This document shows, piece after piece, positions 37,165-46,379 of a stretch of DNA of 64,000 nt. A model generated the notes under the pieces. That model had not been told where the DNA came from. It ran no database searches and worked only from the letters and a program-made list of their open reading frames with translations. The DNA is from Caballeronia turbans. Its GTDB lineage: Bacteria; Pseudomonadota; Gammaproteobacteria; Burkholderiales; Burkholderiaceae. Made by a program: the position numbers and the translations under genes. Each line of letters opens with the position of its first letter. Position 1 is the first letter of the stretch. The stretch spans positions 248,001 through 312,000 of the forward strand of contig FCOD02000002.1 of assembly GCA_001544655.2 (NCBI GenBank), read 5' to 3'.

Positions 37165-37953
37165 TCAGAACGCCGCGCGAATCACGCCGCCGTCCGCGCG
37201 CAACGCCGCGCCGTTCGTCGCCGATGACAACTCCGAGCACACATACGCCACCATGTTCGCGATTTCCTCGGGCGTGATGAAGCGCTTGAGAATCGAGGTC
37301 GGCCGCGCTTCTTCGAAGAACTGCGTCTCGAAGTCCTGAAAGCTCTTGCCCCCCGAAAGTTTTTCGACGAACTCGGTGACGCCCTCGGAACTCGTCGGCC
37401 CCGGCAGCACTGAATTGACCGTGACGTTCGTGCCCTCGCACGTTTCCGCGAGACCGCGCGCGAGGGATATCTGCGCCGATTTCGTCATGCCGTAATGAAT
37501 CATCTCGACGGGAATCTGGATGCCGCTCTCGCTGCTGATGAACACGACGCGGCCCCAGTTCTTCTCCTTCATCTTCGGCAGATACGCACGCGACAGTCGC
37601 ACGCCCGACATGACATTGGCATTGAAGAAGCGCAGCCATTCCTCGTCGGGGATCTCCTCGAATGGCTTCGGATCGAAGATGCCCATGTTGTTGACGAGAA
37701 TATCGACATGCGCAAAGCGCTTCACGAGGTCGTCGACCTGCGCGGCGTCCGAGACGTCGCCCGCGAAGCCTTCGGCCTGCGCGTTCGGCACGAGTTCGCG
37801 CAGCTTCGCGAGCGCCGCGTCGACGGACGCCTGCGAGCGGCCGTTGATGATCACGCGCGCGCCTTCACGCGCCAGCGCCACGGCGATGGCATGCCCGATG
37901 CCTTTCGTCGAACCGGACACCAGCGCGAGCCTGTTGGCGATCTTGAGATCCAT
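37165..37953 (-). CDS. SDR family NAD(P)-dependent oxidoreductase
   Basis: 262 residues. Cofactor motif ALVSGSTKGIGHAIA near the N-terminus, NNMG (the NNAG position), catalytic Ser in FISSES and Tyr-Lys in HYGMTK. The C-terminal extension VEKLSGGKSFQDFETQFFEE is longer than in minimal SDRs and recalls the oxidoreductases that act on bulky alcohols. It converges with udgX, 13 bases away, and shows no operon partner. Substrate unknown. Confidence 0.9.
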   Translation of the reverse strand: MDLKIANRLALVSGSTKGIGHAIAVALAREGARVIINGRSQASVDAALAKLRELVPNAQAEGFAGDVSDAAQVDDLVKRFAHVDILVNNMGIFDPKPFEEIPDEEWLRFFNANVMSGVRLSRAYLPKMKEKNWGRVVFISSESGIQIPVEMIHYGMTKSAQISLARGLAETCEGTNVTVNSVLPGPTSSEGVTEFVEKLSGGKSFQDFETQFFEEARPTSILKRFITPEEIANMVAYVCSELSSATNGAALRADGGVIRAAF

Positions 37954-38339
37954 TTCTGCTCCTTCGAACGAGTTTGCGGATTGCGTCGACGTCCAGGCGC
38001 GACGGGTTCGGAGGATGGTAACCAGAACCGGGCTGGTTTGCAGAAGTCACGCGCATCAGCGGTCGACGTGCCCTGGTTAGTTAGGAAAACAAATGAATAT
38101 GTTGCCCTTCGGAAATGCGGTCCCTCGCATGATTTGTATCTGTCAGAGGATTGCGCGAACATCCCGCGCGGCCCATGAAACTCCGCGACATAAATGCCCG
38201 ATGGCCAGCGCTGCGGCCTTCGGCCATAGTTGCACCTGCGTGATCGAGAGCGAAAACAGCACAGAGAACCGAGAGCCGCATCACGCATCCCGAATCCACT
38301 CATTCATGATTCCCGGCGCGGCCGGTACGGAGGTGCAAC
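37954..38339. other. 386-base intergenic region upstream of the DUF4410 gene
   Basis: It separates divergent genes. I see an AT-rich dip near 38080-38110 but no convincing promoter hexamers, repeat or gene. Short frames here lack ribosome binding sites and conserved-looking sequence. Confidence 0.4.
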
Positions 38340-39149
38340 ATGTCCAACCCGATCAAATTCTCGTCGCTCAATGCGGTCTTCAAGAAAGCGCGCGGCGCGG
38401 CGCTGGCCGGATTCATCGTCGGCACGGCGCTGCTTGCCGGATGCGCGAGCAATCCCGCACAAGCCTCGGGCCAATACAACCAGTACGGCGGCCAATACGT
38501 GCAGACCGTCGCGGCCGTGCCCGCCGTGCGTCCCGACACCATCTACGTCTATACCTTCGCGAGCGATTCCAGCGACGTGAAGCTCGACAATCACGGCCTG
38601 ATCTCGAAGATCGGTTCCGCAATGTCCGGTGATTCGCAGGCGCAAAAGCAGGCGCAGGACGCCGTCGCGGCGCGCGATGAGGTCGCGAACGAAATCGTCG
38701 CGAAGCTTCAGTCGATGGGCCTTCGCGCGGTCCGCGCCGACGTGCCGCCGCCGCAAGACCAGAACGTGCTCGAGGTCGTTGGCAACATCAGCACGATCGA
38801 CGCGGGCAATCGTCGCCGCCGCATGGTGATCGGCCTCGGCGCGGGCGAAAGCAAGGTCGGCGCGACCGTGCAGCTCGTCTTCAAGCCGGCGCACGGCGCG
38901 CCGCAACTGCTCGAACAGTTCGACGCGAAAGCCGACAGCGGCCACGCGCCGGGCGTCGCGGAAATGGCGGGCATCGGCGCGGCGGCGGGACATGTCGCGA
39001 CTTCGATCGCGGTGTCGGGCGGGCTGCATGCCCTATCGGAGACAAAGCACGCAGGCGTGTCGTCCGATGAAAAGCGTCTCGCCGACACCATCGCCAAACA
39101 GATCGTGAAGCTCGGCCAGGAGCAGGGCTGGATGGCGGCGAAGAGCTGA
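38340..39149 (+). CDS. DUF4410 domain-containing lipoprotein
   Basis: 269 residues. The signal sequence ends in a lipobox (VGTALLAGCAS), so the Cys near residue 35 should be lipidated. The following RPDTIYVYTFASDSSDVKLD and the block RRRMVIGLGAGESKVGATVQ are the DUF4410 pattern; this fold may interact with the cell envelope. Gly/Ala-rich MAGIGAAAGHVATSIAVSGG could insert in a membrane. The ribosome binding site (GGAGG, 7 bases) supports the start. Function unknown. Confidence 0.82.
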   Translation: MSNPIKFSSLNAVFKKARGAALAGFIVGTALLAGCASNPAQASGQYNQYGGQYVQTVAAVPAVRPDTIYVYTFASDSSDVKLDNHGLISKIGSAMSGDSQAQKQAQDAVAARDEVANEIVAKLQSMGLRAVRADVPPPQDQNVLEVVGNISTIDAGNRRRRMVIGLGAGESKVGATVQLVFKPAHGAPQLLEQFDAKADSGHAPGVAEMAGIGAAAGHVATSIAVSGGLHALSETKHAGVSSDEKRLADTIAKQIVKLGQEQGWMAAKS

Positions 39150-39227
39150 TCGAAGTCGAAACATGCGTGGTCCGGAAGCTGCTTGCACTATGATTCCGGA
39201 CGAATGTTCGCTTTGCGAGGCCCGCGC

Positions 39228-40499
39228 ATGCTGACGATTGCCCTGATTGTCCTGACCGTTGTGGCGACGCTCGTCGTCGTGCTCGTGATTGCGAATCTGA
39301 CGAGTGGCGAGAAGAAGATCGAGCACAAGATCGAACGGCTCTACGCGAGCGACGATCCGCAATTCATACGCTCGATGGGTCTGCTGCTCGGACCGCCCGT
39401 CATCGGCGGAAACCGCTTCGAGGTGCTCCTGAACGGCGACGCGATCTTTCCGTCGATGCTCGAAGGCATCCGCGCGGCGCGAGAAACGATTACCTTCGAG
39501 ACCTTCATTTACTGGTCGGGCGCGATCGGCGAGCAGATTGCCAGCGCACTGTCCGACAAGGCGCGCTCGGGCGTCGCGGTGCATGTGCTGCTCGACTGGG
39601 TCGGCTCGTCGAAAATGGACAAGCGCTACCTGCAGATGTTGCGCGAGGCGGGCGCGGAGGTGATCCAGTATCACAAGCCGCACTGGACGGGACTCGGGCG
39701 CATGAACGACCGGACTCACCGCAAGCTGCTGGTGATCGACGGGCACATCGGGTTCACGGGCGGCGTCGGCATCGCCGAGGAATGGACCGGGCACGCGCAG
39801 GACGAAAAGCACTGGCGCGACACGCATTTTCGCGTCGAAGGCCCCGCGGTCGGGCAGATGCAGGCGGTGTTCATGGACAACTGGGTCAAGGCGACGGGCA
39901 ACGTATTGCACGGCCCCGCCTATTTCCCGCATATCGACGCCGCGGGCGACGGCTTCGCCCACATGTTCAGCAGTTCGCCCTCGGGCGGCAGCGACGACAT
40001 GCAGTTGATGTACCTCATGGGGATCACCGCCGCCACGCACTCCATCCATTTGTCGAGCGCGTACTTCGTGCCGGACAAGCTGACCATCAACGCGATCGTC
40101 GAGGCGGCGAAGCGCGGCGTGCGCGTGCGCATCATCACGCCGGGCAAGCGCATCGACACGCACACGGTACGCGAGGCGTCGCGCGCGTGCTGGGGCGATC
40201 TGCTCGCGGCGGGCGTCGAGATGTACGAGTATCAGCCGACGATGTTCCACTGCAAGCTCATCGTGGTCGACGAATATCTGGTTTCGGTCGGCTCGACCAA
40301 CTTCGACAGCCGCTCGTTCAAGCTCAACGACGAAGCCAACCTCAATATCTACGACCGCGATTTCGCGCGTCGCCAGACAGCGATTTTCGACGACGACGTC
40401 GCCCAGTCGAAACGCATCACGCTCGATGACTGGCGCCGCCGTTCGCTCCCGGAAAAGCTGCTGGAGCGCGTTGCCGCGCTGCTCGATTCGCAGCTTTGA
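39228..40499 (+). CDS. Phospholipase D-like protein, cardiolipin synthase type
   Basis: 423 residues. One N-terminal membrane helix (MLTIALIVLTVVATLVVVLV), then two HKD catalytic motifs: THRKLLVIDGHIGFTGG and MFHCKLIVVDEYLVSVGSTN, which define the PLD superfamily and the cardiolipin synthase (ClsB-like) branch. It joins phosphatidylglycerol or a similar donor into cardiolipin at the inner membrane. The start at 39228 has GCGAGG 7 bases upstream; ATG at 39204 and TTG at 39183 lack this. Related PLD enzymes exist, so the exact donor is open. Confidence 0.85.
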   Translation: MLTIALIVLTVVATLVVVLVIANLTSGEKKIEHKIERLYASDDPQFIRSMGLLLGPPVIGGNRFEVLLNGDAIFPSMLEGIRAARETITFETFIYWSGAIGEQIASALSDKARSGVAVHVLLDWVGSSKMDKRYLQMLREAGAEVIQYHKPHWTGLGRMNDRTHRKLLVIDGHIGFTGGVGIAEEWTGHAQDEKHWRDTHFRVEGPAVGQMQAVFMDNWVKATGNVLHGPAYFPHIDAAGDGFAHMFSSSPSGGSDDMQLMYLMGITAATHSIHLSSAYFVPDKLTINAIVEAAKRGVRVRIITPGKRIDTHTVREASRACWGDLLAAGVEMYEYQPTMFHCKLIVVDEYLVSVGSTNFDSRSFKLNDEANLNIYDRDFARRQTAIFDDDVAQSKRITLDDWRRRSLPEKLLERVAALLDSQL

Positions 40500-40605
40500 T
40501 GTCGGCACGAAGCACGTAGCGAATATTTGTCAGCCGGGCCTCAAGATCGCGGGACGCAAGCCGATAAGACGCTCACGCAATCGAGCCTTCGGGCCATCGG
40601 CAACC

Positions 40606-42675
40606 ATGCACGGCACTTACAACTTCTGGCTGGTCGCGGCGTCGCTCGTAGTCGCGACGCTCGCTTCCTATACCGCGCTCGACATTTCGGGCCGGATCGC
40701 CTCGCTTTCGCGATCGCGCATGCGGCACATCTGGCTCGCGGGCGGGGCGGCGTCGATGGGCATCGGCATCTGGTCGATGCATTTCATCGGCGTGCTCGCC
40801 TTCGAATTGCCGATTCGACTCGGCTACGATTTCAAGATCACTGCCGGGTCGCTCGGCATCGCGGTGCTCGTGTCCTTCTTTGCGCTGCGTGTCATCACGA
40901 GCAAGCGGCTGACGGCGAGACGCCTCGTCGCGAGCAGCGTGCTGATGGGTGCGGGCATCGCGGCGATGCACTACACCGGCGATGCCGCGATGCGCATGCA
41001 ACCGGCGATCGTGTACGATCCGCGCCTTTTCGCCGCGTCGATCGCGATAGCGGTGATCGCGTCGGGCGCGGCGCTGTGGATCGCGTACACGCTCTCGGAT
41101 GCGAACCAGACGAACGTGCTCGTCAAGCGCATGGGGTCCGCGCTGGTGATGGGCATCGCGATCACCGGCATGCACTACACGGGCAACGCGGCGGCGGAGT
41201 TCTTGCCGGGCTCGATCTGCGGCGCGGCCAATGACGTCGATGCGCACTGGCTCGCGACCACCATCGTGCTCTTCACGCTGGCGATTCTGATCATCACGCT
41301 CGTGCTGTCGCGCTTCGACGCGCGCACAGCGCTGCTTGCCGGCTCGGTGTCGCGTCTGAATGGCCAGATCGTGCGCATGGCGACCTTCGACACGCTCACG
41401 GATCTTCCGAACCGCCGCACGATGAACGAGCGCTTCGATCGGGCTATGCGGAACGCGAAGCACAGCGGCGGCCGCTTCGCGATTCTCTTCATGGACCTCG
41501 ACGGCTTCAAGACCATCAACGATTCGCTCGGCCATACGGTCGGCGACGAAGTGCTGAAGGCGTTCGCGCGGCGCCTGCAGGAATGCGTGCGCGGCGGCGA
41601 TACGGTGGCGCGCCTCGGCGGCGACGAGTTCGTCGTGATGCTGGAAAACCTGCACGCACCGACCGATGCCGAGAAGATGGCCGAGCGCATTCTCGACGAG
41701 ATGAAGAAAGGCCTGCTCGTCGGGAATCATCCGTTGCAGGTGATGCCGAGCATCGGCATCGCGCTGTTTCCGCAGGACGGCGACACCGTCGAATCGATGC
41801 TCAAGCACGCGGACTTGGCGATGTACGAGGCCAAGCGTGGCGGGCGCAGCACGTATCGCTTCTTCGAGGCGAGCATGAACGAGGCGGCGGTGCGGACCTT
41901 GCAGATACAGCAGGCGTTGCACGAGGCGTTGAACGGCGGCCACTTCTATTTGCTCTTCCAGCCGAAATTCCGTGGCAAGAGCGGCGAGCTGGCGGGCGCG
42001 GAGGCGCTGATCCGGCTGGACCATCCAGAGATCGGCACGCTGACGCCGCTCGAATTCATTCCGATCGCCGAGCGTTCCGGTCAGATCGTGGAAATCGGCT
42101 ATTGGGTCGTGCACGAGACCTGCCGCCAGCTTGCGCGCTGGCGTGATGAAGGGTGTCCGCCGGTGAAGGTGGCCATCAACCTGTCGCCGCGACAATTGCA
42201 CGAGGCGGATCTCGTCGAGAACATCATGATGATCGTGCGCGCGGAAGGCGTGCAGAGCGAGCAGATCATGTTCGAGATCACGGAGACGGTGGCGATGCAG
42301 GACGCGCCGCGCACGATCGAAATGATCCGCGCGTTCCAGGAGAATGGTTTCGAGATCGCCATCGACGATTTTGGCACGGGGTATTCGAGCCTCGCCTATT
42401 TGCAGCGTTTTCGCGCGAAGCAGTTGAAGATCGATCGCTTTTTCACGAACGGGCTCGACGAGAACGGGCAGGAAGGGCGCGCGATCGTGTCGGCGATCAT
42501 CGCGCTCGCGCATTCGCTCGATATGGATGTGGTCGCCGAAGGAGTCGAGACGGGTTCGCAGCTCGACCGGCTTCAGGACATGATGTGCGACGAGATGCAG
42601 GGCTTTTTGCTGGCGATGCCGCTTTCCGCCGATGCGTTCGGGGTGATGCTGGAGCAGGGAGAGGTGAGCGCGTAG
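40606..42675 (+). CDS. MHYT-sensor diguanylate cyclase/phosphodiesterase (GGDEF-EAL)
   Basis: 689 residues. N-terminal seven-helix MHYT domain with its three signature repeats (SMHFIG, AMHYTGD, GMHYTGN), thought to bind copper and sense oxygen, CO or NO. GGDEF domain with intact GGDEF at 338-342 (ARLGGDEFVVML), then an EAL domain with Glu466 in GAEALIRLDHP, the DDFGTGYSS block and EGVET. Both the cyclase and phosphodiesterase sites look intact, so net activity cannot be told. Membrane-bound, and controls cyclic di-GMP level. Confidence 0.92.
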   Translation: MHGTYNFWLVAASLVVATLASYTALDISGRIASLSRSRMRHIWLAGGAASMGIGIWSMHFIGVLAFELPIRLGYDFKITAGSLGIAVLVSFFALRVITSKRLTARRLVASSVLMGAGIAAMHYTGDAAMRMQPAIVYDPRLFAASIAIAVIASGAALWIAYTLSDANQTNVLVKRMGSALVMGIAITGMHYTGNAAAEFLPGSICGAANDVDAHWLATTIVLFTLAILIITLVLSRFDARTALLAGSVSRLNGQIVRMATFDTLTDLPNRRTMNERFDRAMRNAKHSGGRFAILFMDLDGFKTINDSLGHTVGDEVLKAFARRLQECVRGGDTVARLGGDEFVVMLENLHAPTDAEKMAERILDEMKKGLLVGNHPLQVMPSIGIALFPQDGDTVESMLKHADLAMYEAKRGGRSTYRFFEASMNEAAVRTLQIQQALHEALNGGHFYLLFQPKFRGKSGELAGAEALIRLDHPEIGTLTPLEFIPIAERSGQIVEIGYWVVHETCRQLARWRDEGCPPVKVAINLSPRQLHEADLVENIMMIVRAEGVQSEQIMFEITETVAMQDAPRTIEMIRAFQENGFEIAIDDFGTGYSSLAYLQRFRAKQLKIDRFFTNGLDENGQEGRAIVSAIIALAHSLDMDVVAEGVETGSQLDRLQDMMCDEMQGFLLAMPLSADAFGVMLEQGEVSA

Positions 42676-42710
42676 GCGGGCGTGGTCTGGTTCGAGGTGT
42701 CCTCGAATTT

Positions 42711-42733
42711 TGACTAACAATATTACTTAGTCA
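42711..42733. promoter_or_regulatory. 7-bp inverted repeat upstream of the ParA-type gene
   Basis: TGACTAA at 42711-42717 and TTAGTCA at 42727-42733 flank 9 AT-rich bases, 86 bases before the ATPase start. The left part differs by one base from the ACTAATAATATT motif of the LacI regulon. It may be an operator or a ParA-system site. Confidence 0.45.
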
Positions 42734-42819
42734 TCCTTTCCGATATGTAAAAATCCTCACGTTCGCGGCGAGACATCGTCGCGGCGTATCGACGAGGCTA
42801 ATAAAACATAGGGGTCAGG

Positions 42820-43725
42820 ATGGTCAAGGGAAATGCGCCGCATATCTTGAGTTTCATCAATCTCAAGGGAGGCGTCGGCAAGACGACAACGGCGGTGGCC
42901 GTCGCGGAGATTCTCGCGCTCGAAGCGCGCCAGCGCGTGCTGCTGATCGATCTCGATCCGCAGACCAATGCCACGGTGAATCTGATTTCCGAAGTCGAGT
43001 GGGGCGAGCGCGACCACGCCGGGCACACGATCGCGCAACTGTTCGAGGACAAGATCAACAATCAGCTTCCGCCCAAGTTCGATATCGAGTGCGCGATCAT
43101 ACGCGGGGTGTCGACGGTCGACGGTGGCATCGAAGGGCTCGATTTGCTGCCTTCCAGCATTCGCCTGATCACGTTGCAGGACCACATTCCCGGCGTCGCG
43201 ATGAAAGGGCACTTCACCAACAATCCGCTCGATATCCTGAAAAAGGCCCTGCATCCCGTCATCGACCGATACGACTACATCATCATCGATTGTCCGCCGA
43301 GCCTCGGCGCGGTCACGCACAATGGCCTGCGCATCTCGACCGGTTACGTCATTCCGACCATTCCCGATATCGTGTCGACGTGGGGCATCTATCAGATCGT
43401 CGACCACGTCCGTGGTTTCGCCGCCGACCTCGGGCAGAAGATCGAGCCGCTCGGCATCGTCGCGACGAAGGTGCAGAACAACAAGCTCCACGAACGTGTC
43501 ATGGACGATCTGGCGCATGGCCGCCTCGGCAAGTTCAACCCGTCGGGCGTGCCGCAGCCTCATTTCTTCAAGAACTGGATTCCGCAATCCGTCGATGTTG
43601 CGCGCGGTGCGGATCACGAAGCCCATCTGCGCACGCTCAACAACAAGTACGGACCGAACGCGTATGCCGCTTTGCAAGGACTCACACGGGAAATCCTGAC
43701 ACTATGCGAAGCAAACACCCAGTGA
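42820..43725 (+). CDS. ParA family ATPase (orphan)
   Basis: 301 residues. Deviant Walker A KGGVGKTTT with Lys16 and Lys21, switch I-like LLIDLDPQTNATVNL, and Walker B DYIIIDCPPSLG. No N-terminal HTH, so it resembles small ParA/Soj and type Ib partition ATPases. No ParB gene lies nearby; instead a small gene overlaps its 3' end. The lack of a ParB suggests a role in positioning something other than DNA, but that is inference. The upstream dyad could be its operator. Confidence 0.88.
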   Translation: MVKGNAPHILSFINLKGGVGKTTTAVAVAEILALEARQRVLLIDLDPQTNATVNLISEVEWGERDHAGHTIAQLFEDKINNQLPPKFDIECAIIRGVSTVDGGIEGLDLLPSSIRLITLQDHIPGVAMKGHFTNNPLDILKKALHPVIDRYDYIIIDCPPSLGAVTHNGLRISTGYVIPTIPDIVSTWGIYQIVDHVRGFAADLGQKIEPLGIVATKVQNNKLHERVMDDLAHGRLGKFNPSGVPQPHFFKNWIPQSVDVARGADHEAHLRTLNNKYGPNAYAALQGLTREILTLCEANTQ

Positions 43726-44111
43726 TCGCGCTGCTACAAGGTCTCTCCGCCTTGCTTGACGATGAAGCGTCGAGCAATCCTGCTTTTGCGGCAAAACTCG
43801 ACGCGTTGATTCGCCCGCCCGAAAAACCATCCGGCGCGCGTCCGAAAACGTCGACCAAGCCCAAGGGCATCGACGTGCCCGACGTCCATGCCGAACTCGC
43901 AGCGCGTGGCGACGAAGACTTCCGCGCGTGGCTATGCACGCAGCCCGCCGATGTCCTCTAGGCCATCATCCGCCGGCAGGACCTCGATCCCTCGCGTCGT
44001 TCCTCGAAGTGGAAAGACGAGAAGAAGCTGGCGAACTTCATCGCGGACGGGTTGCGCGCCCGCCTGTCGCGAGGCTCGGCGTTCATCGGCCGGACACTTG
44101 ACCCAAGCTGA
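43704..44111 (+). pseudogene. ParA-associated small gene interrupted by an in-frame amber codon
   Basis: The frame starts at an ATG 22 bases inside the ParA gene and encodes 85 residues (MRSKHPVIALLQGLSALLDD at the start, then a Pro/Lys linker and FRAWLCTQPADVL) before TAG at 43959-43961. The same frame then stays open for 49 more codons, with basic helical sequence (SRRSSKWKDEKKLANFIADG and RARLSRGSAFIG), ending at TGA 44109-44111. The continuity argues that one 135-residue protein was interrupted, plausibly by CAG to TAG. A truncated 85-residue product, or amber readthrough, is also possible. No known domain recognised. Confidence 0.7.
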
Positions 44112-44116
44112 CGCCC

Positions 44117-45658
44117 TCAATCCATCGCCGCATGCGCGACCGATTCATCCCCGAGAGCGTTGCGCGCCGGGCGAATCAGCAACAGCAACGGCACTACCAG
44201 CAACGTCGCGACGAACATCAGCTTGAAATCGTTGAGATACGCGATCATCGACGCCTGCTGCGTGATGGTCTGATTGAGCATCGCCATGTCCTGCACGGAG
44301 CCGCCCGACAGGATCGATTGCATCGCGGGATTGAACGGCGTCACCTGCGCGGCGAGGTCCGCGTGGGCGACCTGCGTGTTGCGCGTCATCAGCGTCTGCA
44401 CGATCGAAATGCCGATACTGCTGCCGATATTGCGCATCAGACTGTAGGTGGCGGTGCCGTCGGCGCGCAACTCGGGCGTGAGCGTCGAGAACGTCAGCGC
44501 CGACAGCGGCACGAACACGAGCCCGAGTCCAAAGCCCTGAATCACGCCCGGCCACACGATATCCGATGCCGACAGAACGATCGTGTAGTGCATCATTTGC
44601 CAGAGCGCCAGCGCCGAAATCAGGAAACCCGACAGCAACAGCAGACGCGCATCGATGTGCTTCAGAAGCCGCCCGGCGACGAGCATCGCGATCATCGTGC
44701 CCGCGCCGCTCGGCGCAGTGACGAGCCCGGTCGTCGCGACGGGATAGTTCATCAGGTTCTGCAACATCGGCGGCAATAGCGCGCGCGTCGCGTACATGAC
44801 CGCGCCGATCACGAAGATGAAGCACGTGCCGGTCGCGAAGTTGCGGTCTTTCAGCAACTGGTATTTGAAGAACGAGCGCGCACCGGCCGTCGCCGTATGC
44901 GCGATGAAGAAGATGAAACTCAGCGCCGCGAGCAGCGCTTCGATGCGAATCTCCATCGAGCCGAACCAGTCGAGTTGTTCGCCGCGATCGAGCATCGCCT
45001 GAAACGCGCCGATCGCGAGGCCGAGCGTCGCGAAGCCGAATGCATCGAACTTCACCGCACGCCGCGCGACCTGCGCGGGCAGGAACGTCAATACGCCAAA
45101 GAGCGCGAACGCACCGATCGGCACGTTGATGAAGAACACCCAGCGCCAGTTGTAGCTGTCGGTGAGCCAGCCGCCGAGCGTCGGACCGAGAATCGGCCCG
45201 ACCATCACGCCCATGCCCCAGACGGCCATCGCCTGGCCCTGTTTCTCGCGCGGATTGATGTCGAGCAGGATCGACTGCGACAGCGGCACGAGCGATGCGC
45301 CGAAAACGCCCTGCAACAGCCGCGACGCGACGATCTGCGCCAGCGTCTCCGACAGCCCGCAAAGCGCCGATGCGACCGTGAAGCCCGCGATCGAGACGCA
45401 CAGCAGCTTCTTCACGCTCAACTGGTCGGAGAGCCAGCCGGTGAGCGGCGTCGCGATCGCCGCCGCGACGATGTAGGACGTCAGCACCCACGTGATTTCG
45501 TCCTGGGACGCCGACAGGCTGCCCTGCATATGCGGCAGCGCGACGTTTGCGATCGTGCTGTCGAGCGTCTGGATCAGCGTCGCGAGCATGATCGAGACGG
45601 TCAGCATGCCGCGGTTCAGGGGCGCCGCGGCGCGTTCCGTGGAGACTTCGGAGGACAT
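44117..45658 (-). CDS. DHA2 family MFS efflux transporter (EmrB/QacA type)
   Basis: 513 residues, about 14 membrane segments. Seen: IQTLDSTIANVALPHMQGSL (helix 1, the DHA2 signature), WVLTSYIVAAAIATPLTGWL, the antiporter motif around GPILGPTLGGWLTDSYNWRWVFFIN in pieces, and LMNYPVATTGLVTAPSG. Such pumps export drugs or toxic organics with protons. It diverges from a MarR gene across 143 bases containing a palindrome, a standard efflux-regulator arrangement. Usually partnered with an EmrA-type protein, absent here. Confidence 0.9.
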   Translation of the reverse strand: MSSEVSTERAAAPLNRGMLTVSIMLATLIQTLDSTIANVALPHMQGSLSASQDEITWVLTSYIVAAAIATPLTGWLSDQLSVKKLLCVSIAGFTVASALCGLSETLAQIVASRLLQGVFGASLVPLSQSILLDINPREKQGQAMAVWGMGVMVGPILGPTLGGWLTDSYNWRWVFFINVPIGAFALFGVLTFLPAQVARRAVKFDAFGFATLGLAIGAFQAMLDRGEQLDWFGSMEIRIEALLAALSFIFFIAHTATAGARSFFKYQLLKDRNFATGTCFIFVIGAVMYATRALLPPMLQNLMNYPVATTGLVTAPSGAGTMIAMLVAGRLLKHIDARLLLLSGFLISALALWQMMHYTIVLSASDIVWPGVIQGFGLGLVFVPLSALTFSTLTPELRADGTATYSLMRNIGSSIGISIVQTLMTRNTQVAHADLAAQVTPFNPAMQSILSGGSVQDMAMLNQTITQQASMIAYLNDFKLMFVATLLVVPLLLLIRPARNALGDESVAHAAMD

Positions 45659-45699
45659 GGAGGTGGCCGCGGGAAGCGGCTTTCATAAGTAGGGTGATG

Positions 45700-45713
45700 A
45701 TAAGCAGGCTTAT
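45700..45713. promoter_or_regulatory. MarR-type operator candidate (ATAAGC-AG-GCTTAT)
   Basis: Two exact 6-base arms around two central bases, between the divergent efflux pump and MarR genes, 42 bases from the pump start. A further ATAAG half-site lies just upstream. It fits a MarR dimer repressing the pump. Confidence 0.55.
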
Positions 45714-45789
45714 TATAGGGCGGGCGCATTGCGGCGCAATTCGGTCGATTACGGAGTGTGCGCAACGTGCCGCGCTGAAAGCTCTTCCA

Positions 45790-45795
45790 TATAAT
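45790..45795 (+). promoter_or_regulatory. TATAAT -10 element immediately before the MarR start
   Basis: A perfect -10 hexamer ends only 6 bases before the ATG, so transcription would begin at or next to the start codon. That implies a leaderless or near-leaderless mRNA. No good -35 is visible at the correct distance. Confidence 0.45.
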
Positions 45796-45801
45796 CGCGC
45801 G

Positions 45802-46245
45802 ATGGAAACCCAACTCGACAAGCGCTTCGGCTTTCTGGTCGCGGACGTGGACCGCCTGTGCGGCAATCGTTTCGACGTATTGGCCAGGTCATCGCTCAAT
45901 CTCACGCGCGCGCAATGCCGCGTGCTCGCCTATCTTTCGCATTACGGCGAAGTGAATCAGGCGCGGCTCGCGGGGCTACTGGAAGTCGCGCCGATTTCCG
46001 CCGGACGGCTGCTCGACCGCATGGAAGAGGGCGGCTGGATCGAGCGTCGCCCGAATCCCGACGACCGCCGCGAACGCCAGGTCCGCATGACCCCGAAGGC
46101 GGAAAAGGCGCTCGACAAGGCGCGGCGCGTCGGCGACGAGATCGCGTCGGAGGCGCTCGCGGGCTTCAGCCGGCAGGAAAGCGAGCAGTTGATCGCGCTG
46201 CTGCAACGCGTGCGCGGGAATCTGAGCCGCATCGTCGACCGGTGA
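45802..46245 (+). CDS. MarR family transcriptional regulator
   Basis: 147 residues with a winged helix: LNLTRAQCRVLAYLSHYGEV, then LAGLLEVAPISAGRLLDRME (recognition helix), wing RRPNPDDRRERQVRMTPKA. The ATG is set by METQLDKRFG; upstream readings pass through the promoter. It is divergent from the DHA2 pump and likely represses it, released by a phenolic-type compound. Its own promoter suggests a leaderless transcript. Confidence 0.92.
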   Translation: METQLDKRFGFLVADVDRLCGNRFDVLARSSLNLTRAQCRVLAYLSHYGEVNQARLAGLLEVAPISAGRLLDRMEEGGWIERRPNPDDRRERQVRMTPKAEKALDKARRVGDEIASEALAGFSRQESEQLIALLQRVRGNLSRIVDR

Positions 46246-46379
46246 CCGATCGCGGCGCATGCCTTCGCTGCCGGTTTGCGCGCGCCGTGCTAACGTGCCG
46301 CGCATGGATCGCCGATTGCTTGCGCGATCCGCGCAAGTGTCGTCGTCAACTGTCGCCATCCATCCGGAGAAGATCGATC

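Noticed and set aside
40573-42720. A 715-codon minus-strand frame opposite the MHYT-GGDEF-EAL gene
   Set aside because: Composition is Arg/His/Asp-rich without domains, and the opposite strand carries intact catalytic motifs.
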